Shown here in pieces: positions 21,938-30,136 of a stretch of 34,788 nt of DNA (position 1 is the first letter of the stretch; every line of letters starts with the position of its first letter). The position numbers and the translations under genes were made by a program. A model generated the notes under the pieces. The model ran no database searches. It was not told the DNA's origin and saw nothing but the letters and a program-made list of their open reading frames with translations. The DNA is from Candidatus Competibacteraceae bacterium. GTDB lineage: Bacteria; Pseudomonadota; Gammaproteobacteria; Competibacterales; Competibacteraceae. Location of the stretch: the NCBI GenBank assembly GCA_020444905.1, contig JAGRHQ010000015.1, forward strand, positions 1-34,788, given 5' to 3'.

Positions 21938-24900
21938 ATGAGAAAATTTCTGAGTTTTTTCAAAAGCAAGTGGTTCATTGGCATTACCGGCTTCCTGGCG
22001 ATCGCCGCGCTGATCTGGTACATCGGGCCACTGATCGCCGTCGCCGGCCAGACTCCCCTATCGTCGGATCTGGGCCGAGTGTTCACCATCATGACCGTTG
22101 GCGGCGCCTACGGTCTGACGCAACTGATTTATTACATCAATACCCTGCGCACCAACCGCAATATGTTGGCCGATCTGGCGGGCCAGGCGGGTGGTCAGGC
22201 GGGCGCTTTGGCCGGTGGGACCAGCGGCGGCGATCAGGCAGCGGCGCGCGAAGAGCAAATCCGCGCACAGCAACGTAAGAAAGAGGAAGACGCCGCCTCG
22301 GCGGAAGAAATTTCCACCCTTAAAGAAGGGCTGGATGAGGCGTTGACCACGCTTAAGAAGGCCCGATTGAGCAGCCAGCGTGGGCGCGGCCAGTATCTTT
22401 ACCAACTCCCGTGGTACATCATCATCGGTCCGCCGGGTTCCGGCAAGACCACTGCGCTAATCAACTCCGGACTCCGTTTCCCGCTGGGGGCAGGCAAGGT
22501 GCGCGGCGTGGGCGGCACGCGCAACTGCGACTGGTGGTTCACCGACGAAGCGGTGATGCTGGATACCGCCGGTCGCTACACCACCCAAGACAGTCACGAA
22601 GAAGTCGATCGCGCCGCCTGGCGCGGCTTCCTTGACCTGCTCAAGAAGCACCGTCGCCGCCGCCCCATTAATGGCGCGTTCATCGCCATCAGTCTGTCCG
22701 ACCTCATTCAGCAAAGCGAGGAGGAGCGCGCGGCTCAGGCGCTGGCGATCAAGCAGCGTATCCAGGAATTGCATGAACATTTCGGCATCCGTTTCCCCAT
22801 CTATGTGCTGTTCACCAAAACCGACCTGATCGCCGGCTTCATCGAGTTCTTCAACGATCTGGGCCAGGAAGAGCGCGCCCAGGTCTGGGGCATGACCCTG
22901 CCCATGGATGACCCGACCGATCCGGAAGGCGTGGTTGAGCATTTCAGCGCCGAATTCGAGTTGCTGGAAAAACGGTTGAACGAGCGGCTGGTCGAGCGTT
23001 TGCAGAACGAACGCGATCCGCAGCGCCGCGACCTGATTTACACCTTCCCGCAGCAGTTCGGCTCGCTGCGGCAGGTGGCTGACCGCTTCCTCAGGGAAGT
23101 ATTTCGCCCCAGCCGCTACGAGGAGCGGGTGCTGCTGCGCGGCGTGTATTTCACCAGCGGCACCCAGGAAGGGACGCCCATCGACCGGCTGATGAGTTCG
23201 CTGGCCAGCACTTTTGGATTGAACCGGCAAACGCTGAGCACCTTTTCCGGCAAGGGCCGCAGTTATTTCATCACCCGGTTGCTGCGCGATGTCATCTTCC
23301 CGGAGGCGGAAATCGCCGGCGCCAATTTGAAAGTCGAGCGCTGGCGGGCCTGGATTCAACGCGGCGCGTATGCCGCCGCCCTGCTGATCACTGTAATTGC
23401 CGCCGCGCTCTGGCTGACCAGTTATGCCCGCAACGAGATGTATATCCAGGCGGTGGAAAAACAACGGCTGGTTGTGGAGAAGGAGATTGCGGCGCTGTCC
23501 CCGGATCAAAGCGATCCCGCCGCCACCTTGCCCCTGCTCAGTGCGGCGCGCGCCATTCCCGGTGGGTATAACGACCGCAATGCCGGCGCGCCCTGGCTCA
23601 TGGGCTTTGGCCTCTACCAGGGCAACAAGCTGGGCGGCGAAGCAATCCTCATTTACGAGCGGTTATTGATCCGCGCCTTCCTGCCGCGCATTGTGTTGCT
23701 CATGGAAAATCGCCTGCGTCAGAATACGAACAATCCAGGCTATCTTTACAATACGCTGGCCGTTTACCTGATGATGGACGATCCGGAGCGCTTCGATGCG
23801 AAAACGGTCAAGGACTGGATGGAGCAGGATTGGCAAGCGAACCTGCCGCGCAATTTTACCCGTGAACAGCGCGAACAATTAACCGCGCATCTGGATGCGC
23901 TGCTGGCGCAGGCGCCGCTGGAATCGCCGATCGCCCTGGACAGCGTACTGATCCAGAACACCCGGAATCTGCTCAATCAGGTTCCCTTGTCGCAGCGCGT
24001 CTACCAGCGCCTGCAAAGTTATCGCGGACCGGAAGTTCCGCCCGAAGTCGGCCTGACCGTCGCCGCCGGGCCCGATGCGCCTCGGGTATTCAACCGAAAA
24101 AGCGAAAAACCCATGAATAGCGGGGCGCCGGGTCTGTACACCTATCGGGGCTACTACGATTTTTTTCTCAAGGACAGTCCGAAGCTGGTCGGGCAACTGT
24201 CCGGAGAAAGCTGGATTCTCGGTTCAGCATTGCAAATCTCGACCGATCCGGCTGACCAGCAACGCTTGGTGGATGAGGTCTGCCGGCTTTATCTCGGCGA
24301 TTTTTATCAACAGTGGCAGGGTTTGCTCGCGGATGTGCAAATCAAGCCGTTCAACGACCTGAATACGGCGCTGGAGATCCTGCAGGTGTTATCTGCGCCA
24401 GCCTCGCCATTACGGACTCTCCTGGAAACCGTCGTCCGTGAAACCGCCCTGGCTCAGCCTCCGGCCGTCCCGGCGGATGCTGACAAACCCAAAGAGGATG
24501 CTTCACTGACCCAGCGGATTGCCGGCATCCTGGACGATGGGACAAAGAGCGCCGGAGCGGCGGCCCTGCGCCCCTGTGCGATCGATTCCCGCCTGATCGC
24601 CTTCAACACCCAGTACGCCGATGAAATCAAAGGCGCGGATGGCGCGATCCCCCCGCTGGACAAGACCTTGTCCGCGCTGGAGAACCTCTACAGCCAAATG
24701 AATGCGATCGCACGCGCCCGGGAGTCCAGTCCCGATGGCAATGTTCCGCAAAATCTCAAGGACCAATTCTCGGAAGTCGCCAACCAGGCGCAAGTCGACG
24801 CTGGCCGCAAGCCGCCGCCATTTAACACGTTGCTCAACCAGTTGGTGCAGGACAGCGCTGACGTAGTGCGCAGTGTGCGGGATCGATTGAATGCGCAGTG

Positions 24901-25687
24901 GCAAGCAGCCAAGGTCGCTGCCTTTTTTCAGGACAACCTGAAGGGCCGTTATCCACTGGCGCGCAGTTCCATTCAATGGAGCGGCGGCGCGCCTGGCGCC
25001 CCTAGCACGGCGCCAACCAACACGATTCAATGGGTCAACCCGGATATCGGCGCAGCCCCGAGTCGAGTCATTCAGGGACCGCCCGATGCAGACTTGGCCG
25101 CCTTCAGCCGCTTTTTCGGCCCGAACGGTTTAATGGACACCTTCTTTCAGCAATCGCTCAAGCCTTATGTAGACACCTCGCAGGGGAGTTGGACCTGGCG
25201 TGGCCCAACCGGACCGGAACAAAGCATCAGTCCAGAAGCACTGCAAGCCTTTCAGCGCGCCGCCGCTGTGCGCACCGCCCTGTTTACCGGGAACAGCACG
25301 ACGCCTTCGGTGCGTTTTCAACTGATTCCTGTGGAAACCAGCCGCGATATCAGTCAAGTCGTCATCGGATTGGAAGGGCAAACGCTCACCTATCGGACCG
25401 GTCAGCCTGTACAGGGAACTGATCTGCGCTGGACCGGCGCGTCCAGTCAGGCCCGGATCGAATTTCTGCCCGGTGGGGGTCCATCGCAACTGACGGAAAC
25501 CGGCCCCTGGGGCTGGTTCAAGATCCTCGACCAGGCGCAGGCTCAGCCGATAGGAACCGGCCATTTCCGGGTCGCGTTTCAACTGGGCGGTCGGCAAGCA
25601 ATTTACGAATTGCGTATTCCTGGCGGCGATGCGAATCCCTTTCGCTTGCGGGAACTGGAGGGCTTTCGGTGTCCCGACCAGCTCTGA
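21938..25687 (+). CDS. tssM: T6SS inner-membrane core protein TssM (IcmF family)
   Basis: A 1249-residue protein spanning the inner membrane and periplasm, the core of the T6SS membrane complex. Two membrane segments occur near residues 12-35 and 48-70 and a third near 477-496 (AALLITVIAAALWLTSY). Between them is the cytoplasmic GTPase-like domain with Walker A GPPGSGKTT (Lys170) and the D-T-A-G motif in MLDTAGRYTTQD. The long periplasmic part ends with a beta-rich domain that in other systems contacts TssJ. A strong Shine-Dalgarno (GGGGGAGG) sits very close to the ATG. The 3' end overlaps tagF by 19 nt. Length is typical. With tssJ absent, what the C-terminal domain docks to is an open question. 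Confidence 0.97.
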   Translation: MRKFLSFFKSKWFIGITGFLAIAALIWYIGPLIAVAGQTPLSSDLGRVFTIMTVGGAYGLTQLIYYINTLRTNRNMLADLAGQAGGQAGALAGGTSGGDQAAAREEQIRAQQRKKEEDAASAEEISTLKEGLDEALTTLKKARLSSQRGRGQYLYQLPWYIIIGPPGSGKTTALINSGLRFPLGAGKVRGVGGTRNCDWWFTDEAVMLDTAGRYTTQDSHEEVDRAAWRGFLDLLKKHRRRRPINGAFIAISLSDLIQQSEEERAAQALAIKQRIQELHEHFGIRFPIYVLFTKTDLIAGFIEFFNDLGQEERAQVWGMTLPMDDPTDPEGVVEHFSAEFELLEKRLNERLVERLQNERDPQRRDLIYTFPQQFGSLRQVADRFLREVFRPSRYEERVLLRGVYFTSGTQEGTPIDRLMSSLASTFGLNRQTLSTFSGKGRSYFITRLLRDVIFPEAEIAGANLKVERWRAWIQRGAYAAALLITVIAAALWLTSYARNEMYIQAVEKQRLVVEKEIAALSPDQSDPAATLPLLSAARAIPGGYNDRNAGAPWLMGFGLYQGNKLGGEAILIYERLLIRAFLPRIVLLMENRLRQNTNNPGYLYNTLAVYLMMDDPERFDAKTVKDWMEQDWQANLPRNFTREQREQLTAHLDALLAQAPLESPIALDSVLIQNTRNLLNQVPLSQRVYQRLQSYRGPEVPPEVGLTVAAGPDAPRVFNRKSEKPMNSGAPGLYTYRGYYDFFLKDSPKLVGQLSGESWILGSALQISTDPADQQRLVDEVCRLYLGDFYQQWQGLLADVQIKPFNDLNTALEILQVLSAPASPLRTLLETVVRETALAQPPAVPADADKPKEDASLTQRIAGILDDGTKSAGAAALRPCAIDSRLIAFNTQYADEIKGADGAIPPLDKTLSALENLYSQMNAIARARESSPDGNVPQNLKDQFSEVANQAQVDAGRKPPPFNTLLNQLVQDSADVVRSVRDRLNAQWQAAKVAAFFQDNLKGRYPLARSSIQWSGGAPGAPSTAPTNTIQWVNPDIGAAPSRVIQGPPDADLAAFSRFFGPNGLMDTFFQQSLKPYVDTSQGSWTWRGPTGPEQSISPEALQAFQRAAAVRTALFTGNSTTPSVRFQLIPVETSRDISQVVIGLEGQTLTYRTGQPVQGTDLRWTGASSQARIEFLPGGGPSQLTETGPWGWFKILDQAQAQPIGTGHFRVAFQLGGRQAIYELRIPGGDANPFRLRELEGFRCPDQL

Positions 25688-26454
25688 CGCCTGAAACCGG
25701 TCCATCGCTAGCCGGTTTCTTCGGCAAGTTGCCTGGGCGGGGCGACTTCATCGGTCGCTATTTACCGCGAAACTTTCTTGAACCCTGGGATGGCTGGTTA
25801 CAGGGAGCCATGGCCTATAGCCGCAACCAGTTGGCCGAAACTTGGCTCGACTGCTATTGCACGAGTCCCATCTGGCGGTTTGCCTTGAGCAGCGGCTTGT
25901 GTGGGCCAGGGAGCTATGCCGGGGTGCTCATGCCCAGTGTGGATCGAGTGAATCGCTACTACCCCTTGACGATTGCGGCGCCGTTGACGCCGAACTGGCC
26001 ATTATTGACTTTGCCGAGCGCCGGGACCGCCTGGTTCCAGGGAGCCGAACGGATTGCGTTGGATGGACTTGAACAGGATACGCTGGATTTGGAAGGATTC
26101 AGCCGGCGTGTAGCCGAGCTGGGCGCGCTGCCGGTCATTGCGCAGACCGGAGACGCTACGGTGACTGGCAAGGTTTGGCATTGTTCACTATCGGAATCAC
26201 AGAACTGGCTGAATGCGACGCCAGCACTGGCCAGCCATCTGCTCCAGCGAGCGTTTGCCCGCCCCAGTTTGTGGTGGACCGAAGGTTCGGACCGCATCGC
26301 CCGCTGCCTGCTAATTTGTGAAGGATTACCGCCGATTGAAGGATTTGCCGCGTTGCTGGCCGGGGATTGGCGGCAACGGGGTTGGAATGAAAAACCGCTC
26401 GCCGACATCGCCGGTCTGGACGAGCCATCCGCCGCCGAGGAGGCGTCATCATGA
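25669..26454 (+). CDS. tagF: T6SS regulatory protein TagF
   Basis: A 261-residue TagF/ImpM/SciT family protein. In P. aeruginosa and A. tumefaciens, TagF acts as a post-translational repressor of T6SS assembly, working through Fha. Recognisable family features are AGFFGKLPGRGDFIGRYLP at residues 14-32, ALSSGLCGPGSYAGVLMPSV, and RYYPLTIAAPL. The GTG start at 25669 is supported by GGAGGG about 6 nt upstream inside the end of tssM. The overlap with tssM is 19 nt and with pppA 4 nt (ATGA), so all three are coupled. In some bacteria TagF is fused to PppA; here they are separate but adjacent. Confidence 0.93.
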   Translation: MSRPALTPETGPSLAGFFGKLPGRGDFIGRYLPRNFLEPWDGWLQGAMAYSRNQLAETWLDCYCTSPIWRFALSSGLCGPGSYAGVLMPSVDRVNRYYPLTIAAPLTPNWPLLTLPSAGTAWFQGAERIALDGLEQDTLDLEGFSRRVAELGALPVIAQTGDATVTGKVWHCSLSESQNWLNATPALASHLLQRAFARPSLWWTEGSDRIARCLLICEGLPPIEGFAALLAGDWRQRGWNEKPLADIAGLDEPSAAEEASS

Positions 26455-27266
26455 ACGAATCGCTTTTTCACTGGTCATCCGCGGGCCGCAGCCATGTGGG
26501 CATGGTGCGGGCGATTAACGAGGATGCCTGCTTGGCTATGCCGGAACTGGGTCTGTGGGCGGTCGCCGATGGGATGGGAGGACATGAGGCGGGCGATATC
26601 GCCAGCCAGATGATTGTCGAAGCCTTGCAACAAACGCCGGCTCCACCGAGTTGGCCGGATTTTCTACATTCGGTGCGAGAGGCATTGTATGAAGTGAATC
26701 GGCGCTTGCGCGAGGAATCGGCCCAGCGCTATCAGCACCGCACGATCGGCAGCACCGTTGTCGTGTTGCTGGCTCATGAGGATCAATGCGCCTGCCTATG
26801 GGTGGGGGACAGCCGCATTTACCGGTTGCGTGACGGTCAGCTTGAGCAATTGACCCGCGACCATAGCCATGTACAGGAACTGGTCGATCAGGGCCTGCTG
26901 TCTCCCGAAGAAGCCCACCGTCATCCACTGGCCAACGTGATCACCCGCGCGGTCGGTTCATCCGATGATTTGCAAATCGATGAGGTAACCCATGAATTAC
27001 AGGTCGGCGATATCTTCCTGTTGTGCAGCGATGGCCTGAACAAGACGGTCAACGACGAGGAAATCGCCCGTTTGCTGGCGCACAGTAACAATAATTGCCA
27101 GGAAGCGGTTAAGGCATTCATTCATCTGGCGTTGATGCGGGACGCCAGTGATAATGTAACAACGGTAGTCGTAAGTATTAGTGGTGATCTGACCCAATTG
27201 TCCGGCAATCCCTTGGATTCGGAGATGCCTGAAGATCCGATTCCAGCGGATTGGTACTTACAGTAG
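26451..27266 (+). CDS. pppA: PP2C-type protein phosphatase PppA of the T6SS
   Basis: A 271-residue Ser/Thr phosphatase expected to remove the activating phosphate from T6SS proteins such as Fha or TssL. PP2C metal-binding motifs are intact: R20 and E24-D25 (VRAINEDA), D40-G-M-G-G (ADGMGGHEAGD), then LWVGDSRIYRLRDG, LCSDGLNKT and DASDNVTTVVV. It is cytoplasmic with no membrane segment. The Shine-Dalgarno GAGGAGG is about 7 nt before the ATG, which overlaps the tagF stop. It ends the plus-strand T6SS operon. Its usual opponent, the kinase PpkA, and the tagQRST genes that follow pppA in the H1 cluster are absent: the next genes are convergent sulfur-metabolism genes. Confidence 0.94.
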   Translation: MNESLFHWSSAGRSHVGMVRAINEDACLAMPELGLWAVADGMGGHEAGDIASQMIVEALQQTPAPPSWPDFLHSVREALYEVNRRLREESAQRYQHRTIGSTVVVLLAHEDQCACLWVGDSRIYRLRDGQLEQLTRDHSHVQELVDQGLLSPEEAHRHPLANVITRAVGSSDDLQIDEVTHELQVGDIFLLCSDGLNKTVNDEEIARLLAHSNNNCQEAVKAFIHLALMRDASDNVTTVVVSISGDLTQLSGNPLDSEMPEDPIPADWYLQ

Positions 27267-27283
27267 TCTGATAATGATGTCTT

Positions 27284-27333
27284 GTAGCCTGGATGAAACG
27301 CAGTGAAATCCAGGGGTTGCCTCTATCCAGGCT
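27284..27333. repeat. REP-like palindromic element with GTAG head
   Basis: GTAG (27284-27287) is followed by CCTGGAT (27288-27294), a short GAAACGCAGTGAA loop, and ATCCAGG (27308-27314). An outer AGCCTGGAT (27286-27294) also pairs with ATCCAGGCT (27325-27333). GTAG-headed hairpins of this form are the hallmark of REP elements mobilised by RAYT transposases in gammaproteobacteria. It fills the convergent gap between pppA and the DUF934 gene and could also terminate transcription. Confidence 0.65.
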
Positions 27334-27819
27334 TTACCGTCCCCGCCGATACAGGGGCAACGACTCGTCAGCAGCCGGTTGGTAGCGCTCGCTGAACTCC
27401 TGGAACGCTTCCAGCGCATCTTCCAGGTTGCGGTCCGCCCGCAGCTCGAAGGCGTCAAACCCACTGCGAGCCATGAAAAATAACTGGTCGCGCAGCACAT
27501 CGCCAGTCGCCCGGATTTCCCCCTGATAGCCATGCCGTTCCCGCAGTAATCGCGCTTGCGAATAGGCGCGGCCATCGGCGAATTTGGGAAATTCCAGCGC
27601 CACCAGCGCCAGTTCTGGAAGATCACTGGCCAGTTCGGTAACATCCGTCGTATTCGGCAGCCGCACGCCGATCGGATCGCCCCGTTCCCGCAGATTGGCC
27701 CGCTCGTGTTGCCAGCGTGCGAAAGAGATGATAACCGGCCCGGCGGGTAATTCGGCATCGTCGGCGACATGCCGCCAAGCATCCTCAACGATTTGCTGCT
27801 GCTTAATAACCGACGGCAT
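27334..27819 (-). CDS. DUF934 protein linked to sulfite reduction
   Basis: A 161-residue member of the DUF934 family, small cytoplasmic proteins encoded next to the CysI-type sulfite reductase in many proteobacteria (for example PA1837 beside PA1838). The biochemical role is unproven; it may assist electron delivery or reductase maturation. Landmarks are GPVIISFARWQHERANL, the GVRLPNTTDV stretch, LALVALEFPKFADGRAYSQA and RATGDVLRDQLFFMARSGF, all family features. The ATG at 27819 has an excellent AGGAGGAG Shine-Dalgarno about 7 nt upstream. The frame extends to 27942, but the extension lies wholly in the reductase gene and lacks family sequence. It overlaps the end of the reductase gene by 17 nt. 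The 3' end abuts a REP-like palindrome. Confidence 0.87.
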   Translation of the reverse strand: MPSVIKQQQIVEDAWRHVADDAELPAGPVIISFARWQHERANLRERGDPIGVRLPNTTDVTELASDLPELALVALEFPKFADGRAYSQARLLRERHGYQGEIRATGDVLRDQLFFMARSGFDAFELRADRNLEDALEAFQEFSERYQPAADESLPLYRRGR

Positions 27820-29503
27820 GACGCTGCTCCTCCTGTTTAGCTTCCTTGCTGCCGGGCGTGTAGGCCCGCACCCGGAACGGCTCCAGGCCAATCCGCCGAA
27901 AAGTATCAAGAAATCGCTCGCCATTCTCGCGTTGTTCCACATAAACCTTCAAGATACGCTCCAACGTGTTGGCGACCTCGATTTTGGGTACCGAGGGACC
28001 AAGGATGTCGCCTAGGGACACATCGTTTTCCGACGAACCGCCCAGCGAAATCTGATACCACTCTTCGCCTTTCTTGTCGACGCCCAGAATGCCGACATGG
28101 CCGACATGGTGATGACCACAGGCGTTCATGCAGCCGGACATATTCAGCCGAAGGTCGCCGAGGTCGTAGAGATAATCAAGCTGATCAAACTTTTCGTTGA
28201 TCTGATGTGCGATGGAGATTGAGCTGGCGTTAGCCAGGCTGCAAAAATCCAGGCCGGGGCAGCAAATCATGTCAGCGAGGGTGCCAATGACTGGGGATGC
28301 GAGTTTCCAACTCTTGAGCGCCTGCCACAGGGGGTAAAGGTCAGCTTGGCGCACGTCGGTCAGCAGCAGATTCTGGTGATGGGTGGAGCAAATCATGCCG
28401 AAACTGTAGCGGTCAGCGAGATCGGCCACTGCGTCCATTTGATCGGCGCTGATGTCGCCCGGCGGCGCGCCTGGTTCCTTCAGCGCCAGAAAGACATTGC
28501 GATAACCAACGATCTTGTGGGGAGCGATATTGTGCTTGACCCAGGTAGAAAACGCTGAGTCAGCCTTGAGCCATTGATCGAAACTTGCGTCATCAACGGC
28601 GATGGTCTCATAGGCGGGCGAAGTGAAGTAGCGGCGCACCCGCTCCACTTCAGTCGGGTCCAACGCGAGTCCGGAGTTTCTGGTATGTTCCCACTCGGTT
28701 TCGACCTGTTCGCGAAACTTTTCTGCACCCAGCGCCTTGACCAGGATTTTGATGCGCGCCTTGTAAATGTTGTCACGGCGGCCATGCAGATTATAGACCC
28801 GCAGGATCGCTTCCAGGTAGGTCAGCAGGTCGCGCTGAGGCAGGAATTCACGGATGACCTGACCGATCAGCGGCGTCCGTCCCAGACCGCCCCCGACCAG
28901 TACCCGGAAGCCGATCTGTCCTTCTGTGTCGCGCGCCAGGTTCAGACCGATATCATGAACCTGCGCGGCGGCGCGGTCACGGGCGGCCCCGGTCACGGCG
29001 ATCTTGAACTTGCGCGGCAGGTAGGAGAATTCCGGGTGAAAGGTGGACCACTGGCGGATGATTTCGCAGTAAATGCGTGGATCTTCGATTTCATCCGGCG
29101 CAACGCCGGCCAGGTGATCGGCGGTGACATTACGAATGCAGTTGCCGCTGGTCTGGATGGCGTGCATCTGCACTTGGGCCAGCTCGGCGAGAATGTCCGG
29201 GGTTTCCTCCAGCTTCGGCCAGTTGTACTGGATATTCTGGCGCGTGGTGAAATGGCCGAAACCTTTATCGTAGCGGCGGGCGATGTAAGCGAGCGTCCGC
29301 ATTTGCCGGGAAGATAGCAGGCCGTAGGGAATGGCGACTCGCAGCATCGGTGCGTGGCGTTGCAGATAGAGGCCATTCATCAGGCGCAACGGGCGGAATT
29401 CATCGTCGCTCAATTCGCCAGCCAGGTAACGCTGCACTTGGCCACGGTATTGGGCTACGCGCTCGTCAACCAGGGTTTGATCGTAATAATCATACTGATA
29501 CAT
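27803..29503 (-). CDS. cysI: Sulfite (or nitrite) reductase haemoprotein
   Basis: A 566-residue sirohaem/[4Fe-4S] reductase that makes sulfide from sulfite (six electrons) in assimilation. Two ferredoxin-like half-domains alternate with sirohaem-binding domains. The first contains FGHFTTRQNIQYNWPKL, and NCIRNVTADHLAG follows. The cluster ligands are seen as ICCPGLDFC (C-x5-C) and SGCMNACGHH (C-x3-C). The DUF934 neighbour and similarity to the pseudomonad CysI type favour sulfite over nitrite. No CysJ flavoprotein or ferredoxin gene is adjacent, so the electron donor is elsewhere. GGAG lies 10 nt before the ATG. The 155-bp region upstream is AT-rich and includes a 6-bp hairpin AATCGG/CCGATT at 29573-29588; it probably holds the promoter. 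Confidence 0.92.
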   Translation of the reverse strand: MYQYDYYDQTLVDERVAQYRGQVQRYLAGELSDDEFRPLRLMNGLYLQRHAPMLRVAIPYGLLSSRQMRTLAYIARRYDKGFGHFTTRQNIQYNWPKLEETPDILAELAQVQMHAIQTSGNCIRNVTADHLAGVAPDEIEDPRIYCEIIRQWSTFHPEFSYLPRKFKIAVTGAARDRAAAQVHDIGLNLARDTEGQIGFRVLVGGGLGRTPLIGQVIREFLPQRDLLTYLEAILRVYNLHGRRDNIYKARIKILVKALGAEKFREQVETEWEHTRNSGLALDPTEVERVRRYFTSPAYETIAVDDASFDQWLKADSAFSTWVKHNIAPHKIVGYRNVFLALKEPGAPPGDISADQMDAVADLADRYSFGMICSTHHQNLLLTDVRQADLYPLWQALKSWKLASPVIGTLADMICCPGLDFCSLANASSISIAHQINEKFDQLDYLYDLGDLRLNMSGCMNACGHHHVGHVGILGVDKKGEEWYQISLGGSSENDVSLGDILGPSVPKIEVANTLERILKVYVEQRENGERFLDTFRRIGLEPFRVRAYTPGSKEAKQEEQRHAVGY

Positions 29504-29658
29504 TGTCTTTGGTCTCCGCCTGAAAATCCGCTAGCGCACTCTATATCTCTCCCCTCGAAATAGGGTGGAGAAAATCGGCAAACCGATTGAATACAACTTA
29601 CATGGCCAAGATATGCAAATAAAGTATTTTTTTACGATAAATTTATAACTTTATTTTA

Positions 29659-30129
29659 TTACGAACGATCGAAAGCCTCACGAACCAATCGCTCCATCAT
29701 TTCGCCCCAGCGTTGCCGGGGACGTTGTTGCCAAAAGCTGGCATCAGGTCGGCAATCGAATTTCTGCTTATAGATGGCCAATGCTGCAACCAGCAACGCC
29801 AATACGAACGCCAGGCCGGCGTTCTGGAAACCCGCAAAGGGCAATGCGACCCAAGTGAGAAATGTCAGTCCTGCGATCCAGCCCCAGGGAATGGACAGGT
29901 AGTAGTCAATTTCAAACTCAGAGCCAGAGCGGCGGATGCTGACCTGTATCGGCCAGTCATCCTGCAACAGATACGCTCGCCGATGCAATTCAAGACGATT
30001 TTCATGTTCGGCGGCAACCACAAAATTTTTCAATAGTAGCGCATTGCGCAATTTTTTGAATTGCGCATCGCCGCCGTGCGCGATAATCCGGGTCAGTCGT
30101 CCCAGATGCTGAATCGTCAATTGGGCCAC
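29659..30129 (-). CDS. Uncharacterised small membrane protein
   Basis: I do not recognise this 156-residue protein. The N-terminal 75 residues look soluble and basic. Two hydrophobic segments follow, near residues 82-98 (WGWIAGLTFLTWVALPF) and 103-118 (AGLAFVLALLVAALAIY), separated by a very short turn, giving an inner-membrane hairpin. The C-terminal region (residues 119-156) is polar and rich in Arg, Gln and Trp. Codon use resembles that of its neighbours, so it is probably real. The start is GTG at 30129, 7 nt after the oxidoreductase stop, with a weak ribosome-binding site. The spacing suggests co-transcription with the upstream quinone oxidoreductase gene. No function is proposed. Confidence 0.7.
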   Translation of the reverse strand: MAQLTIQHLGRLTRIIAHGGDAQFKKLRNALLLKNFVVAAEHENRLELHRRAYLLQDDWPIQVSIRRSGSEFEIDYYLSIPWGWIAGLTFLTWVALPFAGFQNAGLAFVLALLVAALAIYKQKFDCRPDASFWQQRPRQRWGEMMERLVREAFDRS

Positions 30130-30136
30130 TTGCTAC

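Noticed and set aside
27820..27942. A 41-residue N-terminal extension of the DUF934 protein
   Set aside because: It lies wholly within the reductase gene and lacks family sequence, while a strong AGGAGGAG site marks the internal ATG.
29617..29656. AAATAAAGT/ACTTTATTT inverted repeat after the small membrane-protein gene
   Set aside because: Nine A/T-rich pairs around a 22-nt loop in a very AT-rich stretch. It is likely to arise by chance, and no terminator features accompany it.
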